Part shown: in pieces, positions 33,761 to 42,268 of the stretch | Numbering within the stretch: position 1 is the stretch's first letter | How the letters are laid out: each line of letters begins with the position of its first letter | NCBI GenBank assembly: GCA_963730585.1 | Contig: CAVSSL010000008.1 | Span: 178,521-242,520 of the forward strand | Length of the DNA stretch: 64,000 nt | Source: Pedococcus_A sp963730585 | GTDB lineage: Bacteria > Actinomycetota > Actinomycetes > Actinomycetales > Dermatophilaceae | Direction: 5' to 3' | Position numbers and translations under genes: made by a program | Notes under the pieces: model-generated | Database searches by the model: none | Told to the model about the DNA's origin: nothing | What the model saw: only the letters and a program-made list of their open reading frames with translations

Positions 33761-34735
33761 TCAGTCCCTCTTGAAGTGGTCCCAGCCGCGCGGCTGCTGG
33801 GGCTCCCCGTCGATGGTGACCCCGGTGCCGGGCGCGACGGCGCCGAGCACCTGCCAGCCGTCCGGCACCGTGCCGGCGGGGAACGTCGCGAGCAGGCTGT
33901 GCTCCTCGCCGCCGCTCAGCACGCACTCGCGGGCCGTCGCCTCTCCCACGGCCACCGCCAGCGCCTCGACGTGCGGCCGCAGGGCCACGTCCGTCAGGGC
34001 CAGGCAGACGCCGCTGGCCCGCGCAAGACGGTCGGCGTCGCGCAGCAGCCCGTCGGAGATGTCGATCATGGCGGTCGCCCCCGCGACCGCGGCCTGGACG
34101 CCCGCCGCCAGCGGCGCGGTCGGCCGCCGGTGGTGGGCCAGGCACTCCCGCTGTATGCCGTTCGGCTGAGTCACGGCCTCGGCGCCCCTCTGCAGCAGGG
34201 CCAGTCCGGCTCCCGAGCGTCCCAGGGTCCCGCGCACCGCGACGGCGTCGCCGACGTGGGCGCCGTTGCGCAGCACCGGCTGGCGCCCGGCGAGGTCGCC
34301 GAGGGCGGTGATCGAGACGACGAGGACGCCCCCGGGGGCGGACGACAGGTCTCCCCCGGCGACCGCGACGCCGGCCCGGGCTGCGCCGTCGCCGATGCTG
34401 CGGGCGAAGTCGCGGGCCCACGCGGCGGGCGTGGCCGGGTCGGCCATGAGGGTCACGAGCACCGCGGTCGGTGTGCCGCCCATGGCCGCGACGTCGGCCA
34501 GGTTCTGGGTGAGCAGCTTGGCGCCGACGTCGGCCGCGGTCGACCACTCGTCGAGCCAGTCGCGCCCGCGGACCATCGAGTCGGTCGTCGCGACCACCCG
34601 GCCCGACGTGGCGACGACGGCGGCGTCATCGCCCGGACCCACCAGCAGTCCGGGCTGGAGGGTGAAGAACGGGAAGATCGAGCGCAGCAGGCCCTCCTCC
34701 GACACCTCACCGAGGGTCTGGGCCTCTGTGACCAT
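33761..34735 (-). CDS. thiL: thiamine-monophosphate kinase
   Basis: 324 residues of the PurM/ThiL ATP-binding superfamily: LLVGPGDDAAVVATSGRVV and TTDSMVRGRDW (metal-binding Asp), LADVAAMGG, GVAVAGGDLSSAPG, and MIDISDGLLRDADRLARASG. It makes thiamine diphosphate from the monophosphate. ATG 34735 follows AGGAAGG. It is divergent from the AsnC-like gene; no other thiamine gene is near. Confidence 0.93.
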   Translation of the reverse strand: MVTEAQTLGEVSEEGLLRSIFPFFTLQPGLLVGPGDDAAVVATSGRVVATTDSMVRGRDWLDEWSTAADVGAKLLTQNLADVAAMGGTPTAVLVTLMADPATPAAWARDFARSIGDGAARAGVAVAGGDLSSAPGGVLVVSITALGDLAGRQPVLRNGAHVGDAVAVRGTLGRSGAGLALLQRGAEAVTQPNGIQRECLAHHRRPTAPLAAGVQAAVAGATAMIDISDGLLRDADRLARASGVCLALTDVALRPHVEALAVAVGEATARECVLSGGEEHSLLATFPAGTVPDGWQVLGAVAPGTGVTIDGEPQQPRGWDHFKRD

Positions 34736-34868
34736 CACTTCACCTTCCTGGGGAGACGGGCAGTCCACCGAGACGGTAGCGTCTGGCGTGCCGGGGCAGC
34801 GTCCCGGCTGGTTCCCCGCGGGGCTCGCTCGTCAAGCCCCGGTCATCCCGACTGCAGTGAGGTGTCTC

Positions 34869-35105
34869 GTGGTGGTGCAGGCCTACATCCTGATCCAGAC
34901 CGAAGTCGGCAAGGCGGCGACCGTTGCCGAGGCCATCGCCCAGATCCAGGGCGTGGTGCTGGCCGAGGACGTCACCGGCCCCTACGACGTGATCGCCCGC
35001 GTCGAGGCCAACACCGTCGACGAGCTGGGCAAGCTCGTCATCGCCAAGATCCAGGACGTGCCGGGGATCACCCGCACCCTGACCTGCACCGTCGTCCACG
35101 TCTGA
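34869..35105 (+). CDS. stand-alone Lrp/AsnC ligand-binding (RAM) domain protein
   Basis: 78 residues. Only the effector-binding ACT-like RAM domain of Lrp/AsnC regulators is present (VQAYILIQTEVGKAATVAEA, VTGPYDVIARVEA and TRTLTCTVVHV); there is no DNA-binding helix-turn-helix. Such short proteins are conserved in actinobacteria and may bind amino acids and modulate full-length partners. Three GTG codons (34869, 34872, 34875) follow GAGG, so the exact start is uncertain by one or two residues. Confidence 0.82.
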   Translation: MVVQAYILIQTEVGKAATVAEAIAQIQGVVLAEDVTGPYDVIARVEANTVDELGKLVIAKIQDVPGITRTLTCTVVHV

Positions 35106-35128
35106 GCGGAGCCTGACGCCTGACCGAC

Positions 35129-35626
35129 ATGGGTGCGCCGCGCCGTTCCGTGGCGCCCGCCAGACCGACATCCGCCACCGGCCTCCTCGTCCTCGGGGTG
35201 GCCGGTGGCGTGCTTGGTGTCGGGGTGCTCGGTGGCTGTTCCTCCGCCGTCGAGGTGGCCGCCCCACCGCAGGCCGGGTCTGCTGCCTGCGCCGCCGCGG
35301 CCGACCGCTGGCCCGCCACGGTCTCCGGCGAGGGGCGGGTCGAGACCACCGCCGACACCGACGCCGTGGCGGCCTGGGGCGACCCTCCGGTCATCGCGCG
35401 CTGCGGCCTGAGCGCCCTGGGCCCCACCACCGAGCAGTGCCTCGACGTCGACGGCGTCGACTGGGTGGTGCGGCCGGCCAGCGACGGCGCGGTCTTCACG
35501 ACCTTCGGGCGCGACCCCGCCATCGAGGTGCTGGTGCCACAGGCCTACGCCCCGGAGCCCCTGCTGCTGCCCGCCTTCGGCCCGGCGGCCAGGTCCCTGC
35601 CCTCGAACGGCCGCACCTGCGACTGA
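35129..35626 (+). CDS. DUF3515 lipoprotein
   Basis: 165 residues. A lipoprotein signal: basic N-terminus, hydrophobic GLLVLGVAGGVLGVGVLGGC with lipobox LGGC at about residue 37. The mature part has paired cysteines (SAACAAAADRWPATV, ARCGL, EQCLDVDGVDWVV, GRTCD), the pattern of the DUF3515 family of actinobacterial envelope proteins. Function unknown. It often lies near ddl or thiL, as here, so an envelope role is plausible. Confidence 0.8.
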   Translation: MGAPRRSVAPARPTSATGLLVLGVAGGVLGVGVLGGCSSAVEVAAPPQAGSAACAAAADRWPATVSGEGRVETTADTDAVAAWGDPPVIARCGLSALGPTTEQCLDVDGVDWVVRPASDGAVFTTFGRDPAIEVLVPQAYAPEPLLLPAFGPAARSLPSNGRTCD

Positions 35627-35645
35627 CCTGTCGCGCCGCCGGAGC

Positions 35646-36779
35646 TCAGCGCAGGCCGGTGGGGCGAGCGAGCGCGAGCTGGATGAGCTCGTCGATCAGC
35701 TCGGGGTAGGACAGCCCGGACGCGGCCCACATCTGCGGGTACATCGAGTGCGGCGTGAACCCGGGCATCGTGTTGATCTCGTTGACGACGACCTCGCCGC
35801 TGTCGGTGTAGAAGCAGTCGACGCGCGCGAGTCCCTCGCAGCCGAGTGCCTCGAACGCTGCCGCCGCGAGCCGTCGCACCTCGGCGGCCACGTCGTCAGG
35901 CACCTTGGCCGGGCAGCTGAGCGTGACGCCCTGCTCCTCGAGGTACTTCGCCTCGAAGTCGTAGAAGTCGTGGCCGCCGTCGCGGTCGACCTCGATCTCG
36001 CCGACCTCGGAGGTGCGCGGCGGCTCGTGGTCACGCCCCTGCAGCACCGCGCACTCGATCTCGCGACCGACGATCATCGCCTCCACGACCACCTTGGGGT
36101 CGTGGACGCGGGCGGCCTCGATGGCGGCCTCGAGGTCCGCCGGGTCCGAGACCTTGGTGATCCCCATGCTCGAGCCGGCCCGCGCGGGCTTGACGAAGAC
36201 GGGGAACCCGAGCGAGGCCACGGCGTCCATCGCCGCCGCCTTGTCGCGCCGCCACTGGGAGTCGGTGACCACGGCATACGGCCCGACCGGGATCCCGGCG
36301 CCCTGGAAGACCACCTTCATGTAGTGCTTGTCCATCCCGGCGGCGGAGGCGAGCACACCAGAGCCGACGTAGCGGATGTCGGCGAGCTCGAACAGGCCCT
36401 GGAGGGTGCCGTCCTCACCGAACGGCCCGTGCAGCAGCGGGAAGACGACGTCGACCTCGCCCAGGCTGTGCGGCACCTCGCCCGGCTCCTGCACCGTCAG
36501 CGTGCGCTGCGTGCTGCCCAACGGCACGACGACGCCGGCCTCGGTCGGCTGCACCTCCGGGGTGTGGCCGGCGGTCAGCTCGAGGTGCGAGGGGTCGCCG
36601 TCCATGAGCACCCAGTGGCCGTCTCGGGCGATGCCGATCGGGATCACGTCGTAGGCGTCACGGTCGATGGCGCGCATGACGCCGGCCGCGGTCGAGCACG
36701 ACACGGCGTGCTCCGAGGAGCGGCCGCCGAAGACGAGGGCGACACGGGTCTTGCGGGGGGCGTCAGGCTGCGAAGTCAT
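35646..36779 (-). CDS. ddl: D-alanine--D-alanine ligase
   Basis: 377 residues, ATP-grasp. VALVFGGRSSEHAVSCSTA is the N-terminal signature; FPLLHGPFGEDGTLQGLFEL and VKPARAGSSMGITKV hold the ATP loop; VNEINTMPGFTPHSMYPQMW ends the active site. It makes the D-Ala-D-Ala dipeptide for peptidoglycan. ATG 36779 is eight bases after TACGCT, so leaderless transcription is likely; an upstream GTG would add eight unlikely residues. Confidence 0.96.
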   Translation of the reverse strand: MTSQPDAPRKTRVALVFGGRSSEHAVSCSTAAGVMRAIDRDAYDVIPIGIARDGHWVLMDGDPSHLELTAGHTPEVQPTEAGVVVPLGSTQRTLTVQEPGEVPHSLGEVDVVFPLLHGPFGEDGTLQGLFELADIRYVGSGVLASAAGMDKHYMKVVFQGAGIPVGPYAVVTDSQWRRDKAAAMDAVASLGFPVFVKPARAGSSMGITKVSDPADLEAAIEAARVHDPKVVVEAMIVGREIECAVLQGRDHEPPRTSEVGEIEVDRDGGHDFYDFEAKYLEEQGVTLSCPAKVPDDVAAEVRRLAAAAFEALGCEGLARVDCFYTDSGEVVVNEINTMPGFTPHSMYPQMWAASGLSYPELIDELIQLALARPTGLR

Positions 36780-36850
36780 CGCCGGAGAGCGTATCGCCCA
36801 CACTGCGGTGCACCCGACCCGGCGCGCGCCGCCGCGCCTAGTCTGGCCCC

Positions 36851-37975
36851 GTGACTCCCGAGACTCCCGAGACGTCCGAGCCCCAGCAGCCCCGGCAGCC
36901 CCACCAGCACGAGCAGCTCGCCCCCGCCACCCGCCTCGTCTCCCTCGGCCGCCAGGACCGGCAGCCCGGAGCCGGCGTCAACGCCCCGCTGGAGCTCTCC
37001 TCCACCTACATCGCCGACGGGCCGGTGAACTACGCGCGCGCCGGCAACCCCACGTGGTCGGCGTTCGAGGAGGCGCTGGGAGCCATGGAGGGCGGTGAGG
37101 CGCTCGTGTTCGCCTCCGGCATGGCGGCAGTGGCCGCTGCGGTCAGCCTCGTCCCGCGCGGCGGCACGGTGGTGGTGCCGGCGCACGCCTACAACGGCAC
37201 GACGGCGCTGCTCGACGACCTCGCCGAGAGCGGCGCCGTGGTCGTGCGACGCCTGTATGCCGAGGAGGCAGGGGCGGTGGGCGACGTCCTGGACGGTGCC
37301 GCGATGCTCTGGCTCGAGTCGCCCACCAACCCGATGCTCGAGGTCTTCGACGTCGCCGCGCTCTGCGCGGCGGCCCGGGAGCGCGGTGTGCTCACGGTGT
37401 GCGACAACACGTTCGCCACTCCGCTGGTGCAGCAGCCGCTGTCACTCGGCGCCGACGTCGTGCTGCACTCGGTGACGAAGTACCTCGCCGGGCACTCCGA
37501 CGTCATTCTCGGCGCGCTCGTCACCCCTCACACCGAGGACGGCAGCGCGCTGCGCGACCGGCTCGCCCGGCACCGGCTGCTGCACGGCGCGATCGCCGGG
37601 CCCATGGAGACCTGGCTGGCCCTGCGCGGCATGCGCACCCTCCACCTGCGGGTCGAGCGGGCCACTGCCAACGCCCGCGACCTGGCAACCCGCCTCGAGG
37701 GCCACCCCGGCGTGGACCGCGTGCGCTACCCCGGGTTCGGGGCCATCGTCGCCATCGAGGTGGCCGGCGGCGCCCCGGCCGCGGAGCGCGTCGCCGCCGC
37801 CACCCGGCTCTGGACGCACTCGACGAGCCTCGGCGGCGTCGAGTCCCAGGTGGAGCGGCGTCGCCGGCACCCCGGCGAGCCGGAGAGCGTGCCGGCGGGA
37901 CTGCTGCGCCTGTCGGTGGGCGTCGAGGACGTCGACGACCTCTGGCGCGACCTCGACCAGGCCCTGCGCGCCTGA
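36851..37975 (+). CDS. Cys/Met-metabolism PLP-dependent enzyme (cystathionine lyase/synthase type)
   Basis: 374 residues, fold type I PLP enzyme. Substrate loops: GAGVNAPLELSSTYIADGPV and YARAGNPTWSAFEEALGAME; the PLP lysine is in LHSVTKYLAGHSDVILGAL. The family includes cystathionine gamma-synthase, gamma-lyase and methionine gamma-lyase; which one cannot be told from sequence alone. The N-terminus has a repetitive Gln/Pro/His stretch (about 20 residues). TAGTCT six bases before GTG 36851 gives a leaderless start, divergent from ddl. Confidence 0.88.
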   Translation: MTPETPETSEPQQPRQPHQHEQLAPATRLVSLGRQDRQPGAGVNAPLELSSTYIADGPVNYARAGNPTWSAFEEALGAMEGGEALVFASGMAAVAAAVSLVPRGGTVVVPAHAYNGTTALLDDLAESGAVVVRRLYAEEAGAVGDVLDGAAMLWLESPTNPMLEVFDVAALCAAARERGVLTVCDNTFATPLVQQPLSLGADVVLHSVTKYLAGHSDVILGALVTPHTEDGSALRDRLARHRLLHGAIAGPMETWLALRGMRTLHLRVERATANARDLATRLEGHPGVDRVRYPGFGAIVAIEVAGGAPAAERVAAATRLWTHSTSLGGVESQVERRRRHPGEPESVPAGLLRLSVGVEDVDDLWRDLDQALRA

Positions 37976-38027
37976 GCCACCCGGGCCGCCGGGTGCTCGG
38001 CTACGCGCGCCGGCCTTCCTGTCCGCG

Positions 38028-39026
38028 CTAGTCGAGCTCGTGCTTGCGCGCCCTCGACAGCAGCGACTCGACCACCTCCTGGGGCGTGCGCCCCTCGTGC
38101 ACGACGGCCGCGACCTGCTCGATGATCGGCACGTCGACGCCGTGGTCGCGGGCCAGCTGCAGGATCGAGTCGCAGGACTTCACGCCCTCGGCGGTCTGCC
38201 GGGTGACGGCGACGACCTCCGGCACGGCCATGCCGCGACCCAGGTTGACGCCGAACGTCCGGTTCCGGGACAGCGGTGACATGCACGTGGCGATGAGGTC
38301 GCCGACACCGGCGAGGCCGGCGAAGGTGGCGGGCTCGCCGCCGAGCGCGACGCCGAGCCGTGTCGTCTCGGCCAGGCCACGCGTGATGATGGTGGCCTTC
38401 GAGTTGTCGCCCATGCCCATGCCCTCGGCGATCCCCACCGCGAGCGCGATCACGTTCTTGACCGCCCCGCCGAGCTCGCTGCCGACGACGTCGCTGTTGG
38501 TGTACGGGCGGAAGTAGGGAGCGGCGCAGGCGGCGGCGACCCGCTCCGCCACGTGGAGGTCGGTGCAGGCCACGACGCTCGCCGCGGGCTGCCTGAGGGC
38601 GATCTCGCGCGCCAGGTTGGGGCCGGTGACCACCACGATGCGCTCGGGCTCCACACCGCCGACCTCGGCGATCACCTCGCTCATCCGCTTGGTGGTGCCG
38701 AGCTCGACGCCCTTCATGAGGGAGACGACCGCCGCGTCGCGCGGGATCAGCGGGGCCCAGCCCTCGAGGTTCTGCCGCAGGGTCTGCGACGGCACGGCCA
38801 GCACGACGATGTCGGCCCCGTCAGCGGCTTCCGCGGGGTCGGTGGTCGCGGTGATGCCCTTCGGCAGGCGGATGCCCGGCAGGTAGTCGTCGTTGGTGCC
38901 GGCGTTGATCTGCTCCACGAGCTCGGGCCGCCGCCCCCACAGGCGCACCGTCGTCCCGCTGTCCGCGAGCACGGCCGAGAAGGCCGTGCCCCAGCTGCCG
39001 GTGCCGAACACTGCGGCAGTGGTCAC
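38028..39026 (-). CDS. gpsA: glycerol-3-phosphate dehydrogenase [NAD(P)+]
   Basis: 332 residues. Rossmann motif AAVFGTGSWGTAFSAVLADS, then VSLMKGVELGTTKRMSEV, the catalytic Lys in ELGGAVKNVIALAVGIAEGM, and LAGVGDLIATCMSPLSRNRT. It makes sn-glycerol 3-phosphate for phospholipids. Its GTG overlaps the plsC stop by four bases, so the acyltransferase and dehydrogenase are co-translated: a two-gene phospholipid unit. Confidence 0.96.
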   Translation of the reverse strand: MTTAAVFGTGSWGTAFSAVLADSGTTVRLWGRRPELVEQINAGTNDDYLPGIRLPKGITATTDPAEAADGADIVVLAVPSQTLRQNLEGWAPLIPRDAAVVSLMKGVELGTTKRMSEVIAEVGGVEPERIVVVTGPNLAREIALRQPAASVVACTDLHVAERVAAACAAPYFRPYTNSDVVGSELGGAVKNVIALAVGIAEGMGMGDNSKATIITRGLAETTRLGVALGGEPATFAGLAGVGDLIATCMSPLSRNRTFGVNLGRGMAVPEVVAVTRQTAEGVKSCDSILQLARDHGVDVPIIEQVAAVVHEGRTPQEVVESLLSRARKHELD

Positions 39027-39781
39027 GGGCGATCCTCCTTCTTGTGGAAGTTGCCGGTCGGCGGCAGGCCGTGCTGCCGGGCGTCGAAGCGCACCGCCGG
39101 GGCCTGCTCGCCGCGCAGCTGCTCGAGCTGGGCCGTGATGGCGGCCATGATCCGGGCCGTCGCCTCGCGCAGCACCTCGGCGTCCTGCGGCCGGTCGTAG
39201 AGGTCGGACAGGTCGACCGGCGGGCCGGCAAGCACGTGCATGGTCTTGCGCGGGAACAGGTGCGGCCTCTTGGAGTAGGGCGCCAGGAGCTCCTGCGGCC
39301 CCCACTGCGCCACCGGCACGACGGGACACCGGGTCTCGAGCGCGATGCGCGCCGCGCCGGTCTTGCCCACCATGGGCCACAGGTCGGGGTCGCGGGTCAG
39401 TGTCGCCTCGGGGTAGACGCCGACGCACCTGCCGTCCCGCACCGCCGCCACGGCGGCGCGGTAGGCGTCGACCGCCCGGCCGGTGTTGCGGTAGACCGGG
39501 ATCTGCTCGGCACCGCGCACGATCGCACCCACCACGGGCGCGCGGAAGACGGACTCCTTGCCGAGGAAGAACGCCGGGCGCCCGCTGTCGTACATGAAGT
39601 GGGCGAACGTCAGCGGGTCCACGTGGGAGATGTGGTTGGGCGTCACGACGAAGCCCCCCGACGTCGGGAGGTGCTCCACCCCCCGCCAGTCCCTCTTGGT
39701 GAGGAGCATCAGCAGGGGCCGCAGGATCCACACGGCCAGTCGATACGCGAAAGGCAGGGGATGTCTGCCGCTTGGGGTCAC
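39023..39781 (-). CDS. plsC: 1-acyl-sn-glycerol-3-phosphate acyltransferase
   Basis: 252 residues. Acyltransferase motifs: FVVTPNHISHVDPLTF (HxxxxD), LGKESVFRAPVVG, GVYPEATLTRD and VPVAQWGP. A hydrophobic segment (LAVWILRPLLMLL) anchors the N-terminus. It forms phosphatidic acid and feeds on the product of gpsA next to it. Either of two adjacent GTG codons (39784, 39781) after GGAG may start it; sequence further upstream is not conserved-looking. Confidence 0.92.
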   Translation of the reverse strand: MTPSGRHPLPFAYRLAVWILRPLLMLLTKRDWRGVEHLPTSGGFVVTPNHISHVDPLTFAHFMYDSGRPAFFLGKESVFRAPVVGAIVRGAEQIPVYRNTGRAVDAYRAAVAAVRDGRCVGVYPEATLTRDPDLWPMVGKTGAARIALETRCPVVPVAQWGPQELLAPYSKRPHLFPRKTMHVLAGPPVDLSDLYDRPQDAEVLREATARIMAAITAQLEQLRGEQAPAVRFDARQHGLPPTGNFHKKEDRP

Positions 39782-39873
39782 CACTACTCCACTCTTGCCG
39801 GGGTCGAGGTTGCATCCTCGCGGGTGGCAGGGCCGGTGTCGAGCGACCGGGGGGTGCTGGGACGATCGTGTCG

Positions 39874-40803
39874 ATGACCACTTCCTCCGCACGGGTCGCG
39901 TGGCGACTGGTGGTGCCCGTCAAGGGCGGCTCCGGCGCCAAGTCGCGCCTGCACCCGCCAGCGGGGGTCTCGCGCGACGCGCTGGCCTGGGCGATCGCGC
40001 GCGACTGCCTCGAGGCCGTGTGCGCCGCCCTGCCACCCGGCCACGTCCACGTCGTCACCTCCGACGCGACGGTGCAGGCGTATGCCGTGCGGCTGGGTGC
40101 CGTCGTCGTCGCCGACCCGGGGCGCGGGCTGAACGAGGCGGTGCGGTCGGGGGTGCGCACGGCCTCGACCGCCGCGGCCGACCACGGCGGGGCCTGGCTG
40201 CACCCGACGGGACGGGACGGCACTGCCGTCGTGGTGGAGCCGCGCGAGGGAGTGGCGGTGCTCCTCGGCGACCTCCCGGCACTGCGTCCCGCCGACCTCC
40301 TCACGGCTCTGGCGGCCGCTGCCGAGCACGACCTCGCCGTTGTCGCCGACGCGCAGGGCACCGGCACGGTGCTCGTCACGTCAAGGACCGGGCACCTCGA
40401 GCCGGCCTTCGGCACGGGCTCGGCCGCACGGCACACCGCGGCCGGTCACCACCGTCTCGACCTCGACCTGCCACGTCTGCGCACCGACGTCGACGACGAC
40501 CGGTCGCTCGCCGCGGCCCTGGCGCTCGGCGTCGGGCCCGCGACGCACGCCGTGCTGGAGGCGGTGAGCGCTACGCTGCCCGGCATGCAGGCCAGCGTGC
40601 ACACGTTCGACGAGGCGACCGGCGCCGGCAGCGCGCTGCTCGACGACGGCCGCGAGGTCTCCTTCTCCGCCGCGGTGTTCGGCCGCAGCTCGTTGCGGCA
40701 CCTGCGGCCCGGTCAGCGGGTCAGCATCGACCTCGCGGACGACACGACGACAGTGGAGCGACTCTGGATCGTCGGCATCGGCGACGACCAGCGCATCGGC
40801 TGA
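39874..40803 (+). CDS. cofC: 2-phospho-L-lactate guanylyltransferase fused to a cold-shock-like domain
   Basis: 309 residues. The first about 235 match CofC of coenzyme F420 synthesis: RLVVPVKGGSGAKSRL, VVADPGRGLNEAV, VLLGDLPALRP, VVADAQGTGTVLV, FGTGSAARH and the final DLAAALALG-like DRSLAAALALGVGP. The last about 72 residues (VHTFDEATGAGSALLDDGRE, then LRPGQRVSIDLADD) look like a small beta-barrel cold-shock-type protein, which elsewhere I know as a separate small protein. A TACGCT box seven bases before an internal ATG (40585) could make that domain on its own. Confidence 0.88.
   Translation: MTTSSARVAWRLVVPVKGGSGAKSRLHPPAGVSRDALAWAIARDCLEAVCAALPPGHVHVVTSDATVQAYAVRLGAVVVADPGRGLNEAVRSGVRTASTAAADHGGAWLHPTGRDGTAVVVEPREGVAVLLGDLPALRPADLLTALAAAAEHDLAVVADAQGTGTVLVTSRTGHLEPAFGTGSAARHTAAGHHRLDLDLPRLRTDVDDDRSLAAALALGVGPATHAVLEAVSATLPGMQASVHTFDEATGAGSALLDDGREVSFSAAVFGRSSLRHLRPGQRVSIDLADDTTTVERLWIVGIGDDQRIG
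40572..40587 (+). promoter_or_regulatory. candidate internal leaderless start for the cold-shock-like domain
   Basis: TACGCT at 40572-40577, seven bases, then ATG at 40585 in frame with cofC. It has exactly the spacing of the other leaderless starts in this window. A message from here would encode the 72-residue C-terminal domain alone. No clear -35 box is visible. Confidence 0.45.
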
Positions 40804-40864
40804 GCGGCCGGCACCGCCCCACCGCCCCACCGCGACGTCGGCCCGCGGCCCCCGCTCCCCTGCG

Positions 40865-42181
40865 CTACCCGACGTCGTAGGAGGCGCCGAGCGCGTCGAG
40901 CTTCTCGGAGAACCGCTCGTAGCCGCGGTAGATGAGGTCGATGCCGTGCACCTTCGACTGGCCTTCGGCCGCGAGCGCGGCGATGAGGTAGCTGAAGCCG
41001 CCCCGCAGGTCGGGCACGGTGATCTCCGCTCCCCGCAACGGCGTGGGCCCGGAGATGACGGCCGAGTGGCGGAAGTTCGCCCGGCCGAAGCGGCACGGCG
41101 AGCCGCCCAGGCACTCGCGGTAGAGCTGGATGACGGCGCCCATCTCGGCGAGGGCCTCGGTGAACCCCAGCCGGTTCTCGTAGACCGTCTCGTGGACGAT
41201 CGACAGGCCGGTGGTCTGGGTGAGGGCCACCACGAGCGGTTGCTGCCAGTCCGTCATGAAGCCCGGGTGCACGTCGGTCTCGAGGGCCAGCGACTCCAGC
41301 CGGCCGCCGGGGTGCCAGAAGCGGATGCCCTCGTCGTCGATGTCGAAGGCGCCGCCGACCTTCCGGAACACGTTGAGGAACGGCATCATCGGCTGCTGCT
41401 GCGCGCCCCGGACGTAGACGTCGCCGCGCGTCGCGAGGGCTGCGCAGGCCCAGGAGCCGGCCTCGATGCGGTCGGGGATCGCCCGGTGGTCGTAGCCGCC
41501 GAGGCGGTCCACGCCCTCGATCTTGATGACTCGGTCGGTCTCGACGCTGATGATGGCGCCCATCTTCTGCAGCACGCAGATCAGGTCGATGATCTCGGGC
41601 TCGACCGCGGCGTTGCTCAGCTCGGTGACGCCCTGGGCCCGCACCGCCGTGAGCAGCACCTGCTCGGTGGCGCCGACGCTGGGGTACGGGAGGCTGAGCT
41701 TGGCTCCCCTGAGCCCGTTGGGCGCGGTGAGCCGCAGCCCTTCGGGCCGCTTCTGCACGTCCGCACCGAACTGCCGCAGCACGTCGAGGTGGTAGTTGAT
41801 CGGCCGCTCCCCGATCCGGCAGCCGCCCAGGTCGGGGATGAAGGCCTCCCCCAGGCGGTGCAGCAGGGGCCCGCACAGCAGCACCGGCACCCGCGAGGAG
41901 CCGGCGTGCGCGTCGATGTCGGCCACGTGCGCCTGCTCGACGTTCGTGGGGTCGAGCAGCAGCTCGCCGTCACGGTCGGTGGAGTCGATCCGCACCCCGT
42001 GCAGCTCGAGGAGGCCGGAGACGATCTTGACGTCGGAGATCTCCGGCACGTTGCGCAGCCGGCACGGGTCCTCGGCCAGCATCGCCGCCACCATCGCCTT
42101 GGAGACGAGGTTCTTGGCGCCGCGGACCTCGAGGTCGCCGACCAGGGGCGCGCCACCGTTGACGGTGAGGATGTCAGCCAT
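40865..42181 (-). CDS. murA: UDP-N-acetylglucosamine 1-carboxyvinyltransferase
   Basis: 438 residues of the EPSP synthase/MurA fold. Start ADILTVNGGAPLVGDLEVRG, KNLVSKAMVAAMLAEDPCRL, the active-site loop DLGGCRIGERPINYH (Cys of the PEP-binding loop, the fosfomycin target), DHRAIPDRIEAGSW, and C-terminal DLRGGFSYLIAALAAEG. First step of peptidoglycan synthesis. ATG 42181 begins the conserved region; an ATG at 42193 would add four residues. A 42-base hairpin ends 20 bases upstream. Confidence 0.95.
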   Translation of the reverse strand: MADILTVNGGAPLVGDLEVRGAKNLVSKAMVAAMLAEDPCRLRNVPEISDVKIVSGLLELHGVRIDSTDRDGELLLDPTNVEQAHVADIDAHAGSSRVPVLLCGPLLHRLGEAFIPDLGGCRIGERPINYHLDVLRQFGADVQKRPEGLRLTAPNGLRGAKLSLPYPSVGATEQVLLTAVRAQGVTELSNAAVEPEIIDLICVLQKMGAIISVETDRVIKIEGVDRLGGYDHRAIPDRIEAGSWACAALATRGDVYVRGAQQQPMMPFLNVFRKVGGAFDIDDEGIRFWHPGGRLESLALETDVHPGFMTDWQQPLVVALTQTTGLSIVHETVYENRLGFTEALAEMGAVIQLYRECLGGSPCRFGRANFRHSAVISGPTPLRGAEITVPDLRGGFSYLIAALAAEGQSKVHGIDLIYRGYERFSEKLDALGASYDVG

Positions 42182-42200
42182 GCCGCACAGCATGGCAAAC

Positions 42201-42242
42201 GGCGAGGGAGGCCGACACCCGTGGGTGCCGGCCTCCCTCGCC
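42201..42242 (-). terminator. hairpin between hup and murA
   Basis: GGCGAGGGAGGCCG.CACCC pairs with GGGTG.CGGCCTCCCTCGCC around a two-base loop; on the minus strand it is followed by GTTTG. It lies 27 bases after the hup stop and 20 bases before the murA ATG. It most likely ends the hup message, but its nearness to murA allows an effect on murA expression. Confidence 0.8.
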
Positions 42243-42268
42243 GAACTGGTGCGACGCTGACCGCTGGG

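Noticed and set aside
36851..37975. Firm naming as metB or mgl
   Set aside because: The PLP enzyme family is clear but substrate-defining residues cannot be assigned by eye.
38028..40436. An 800-residue fusion ending in GpsA
   Set aside because: The upstream part is a shadow of plsC and cofC; GpsA starts at GTG 39026.
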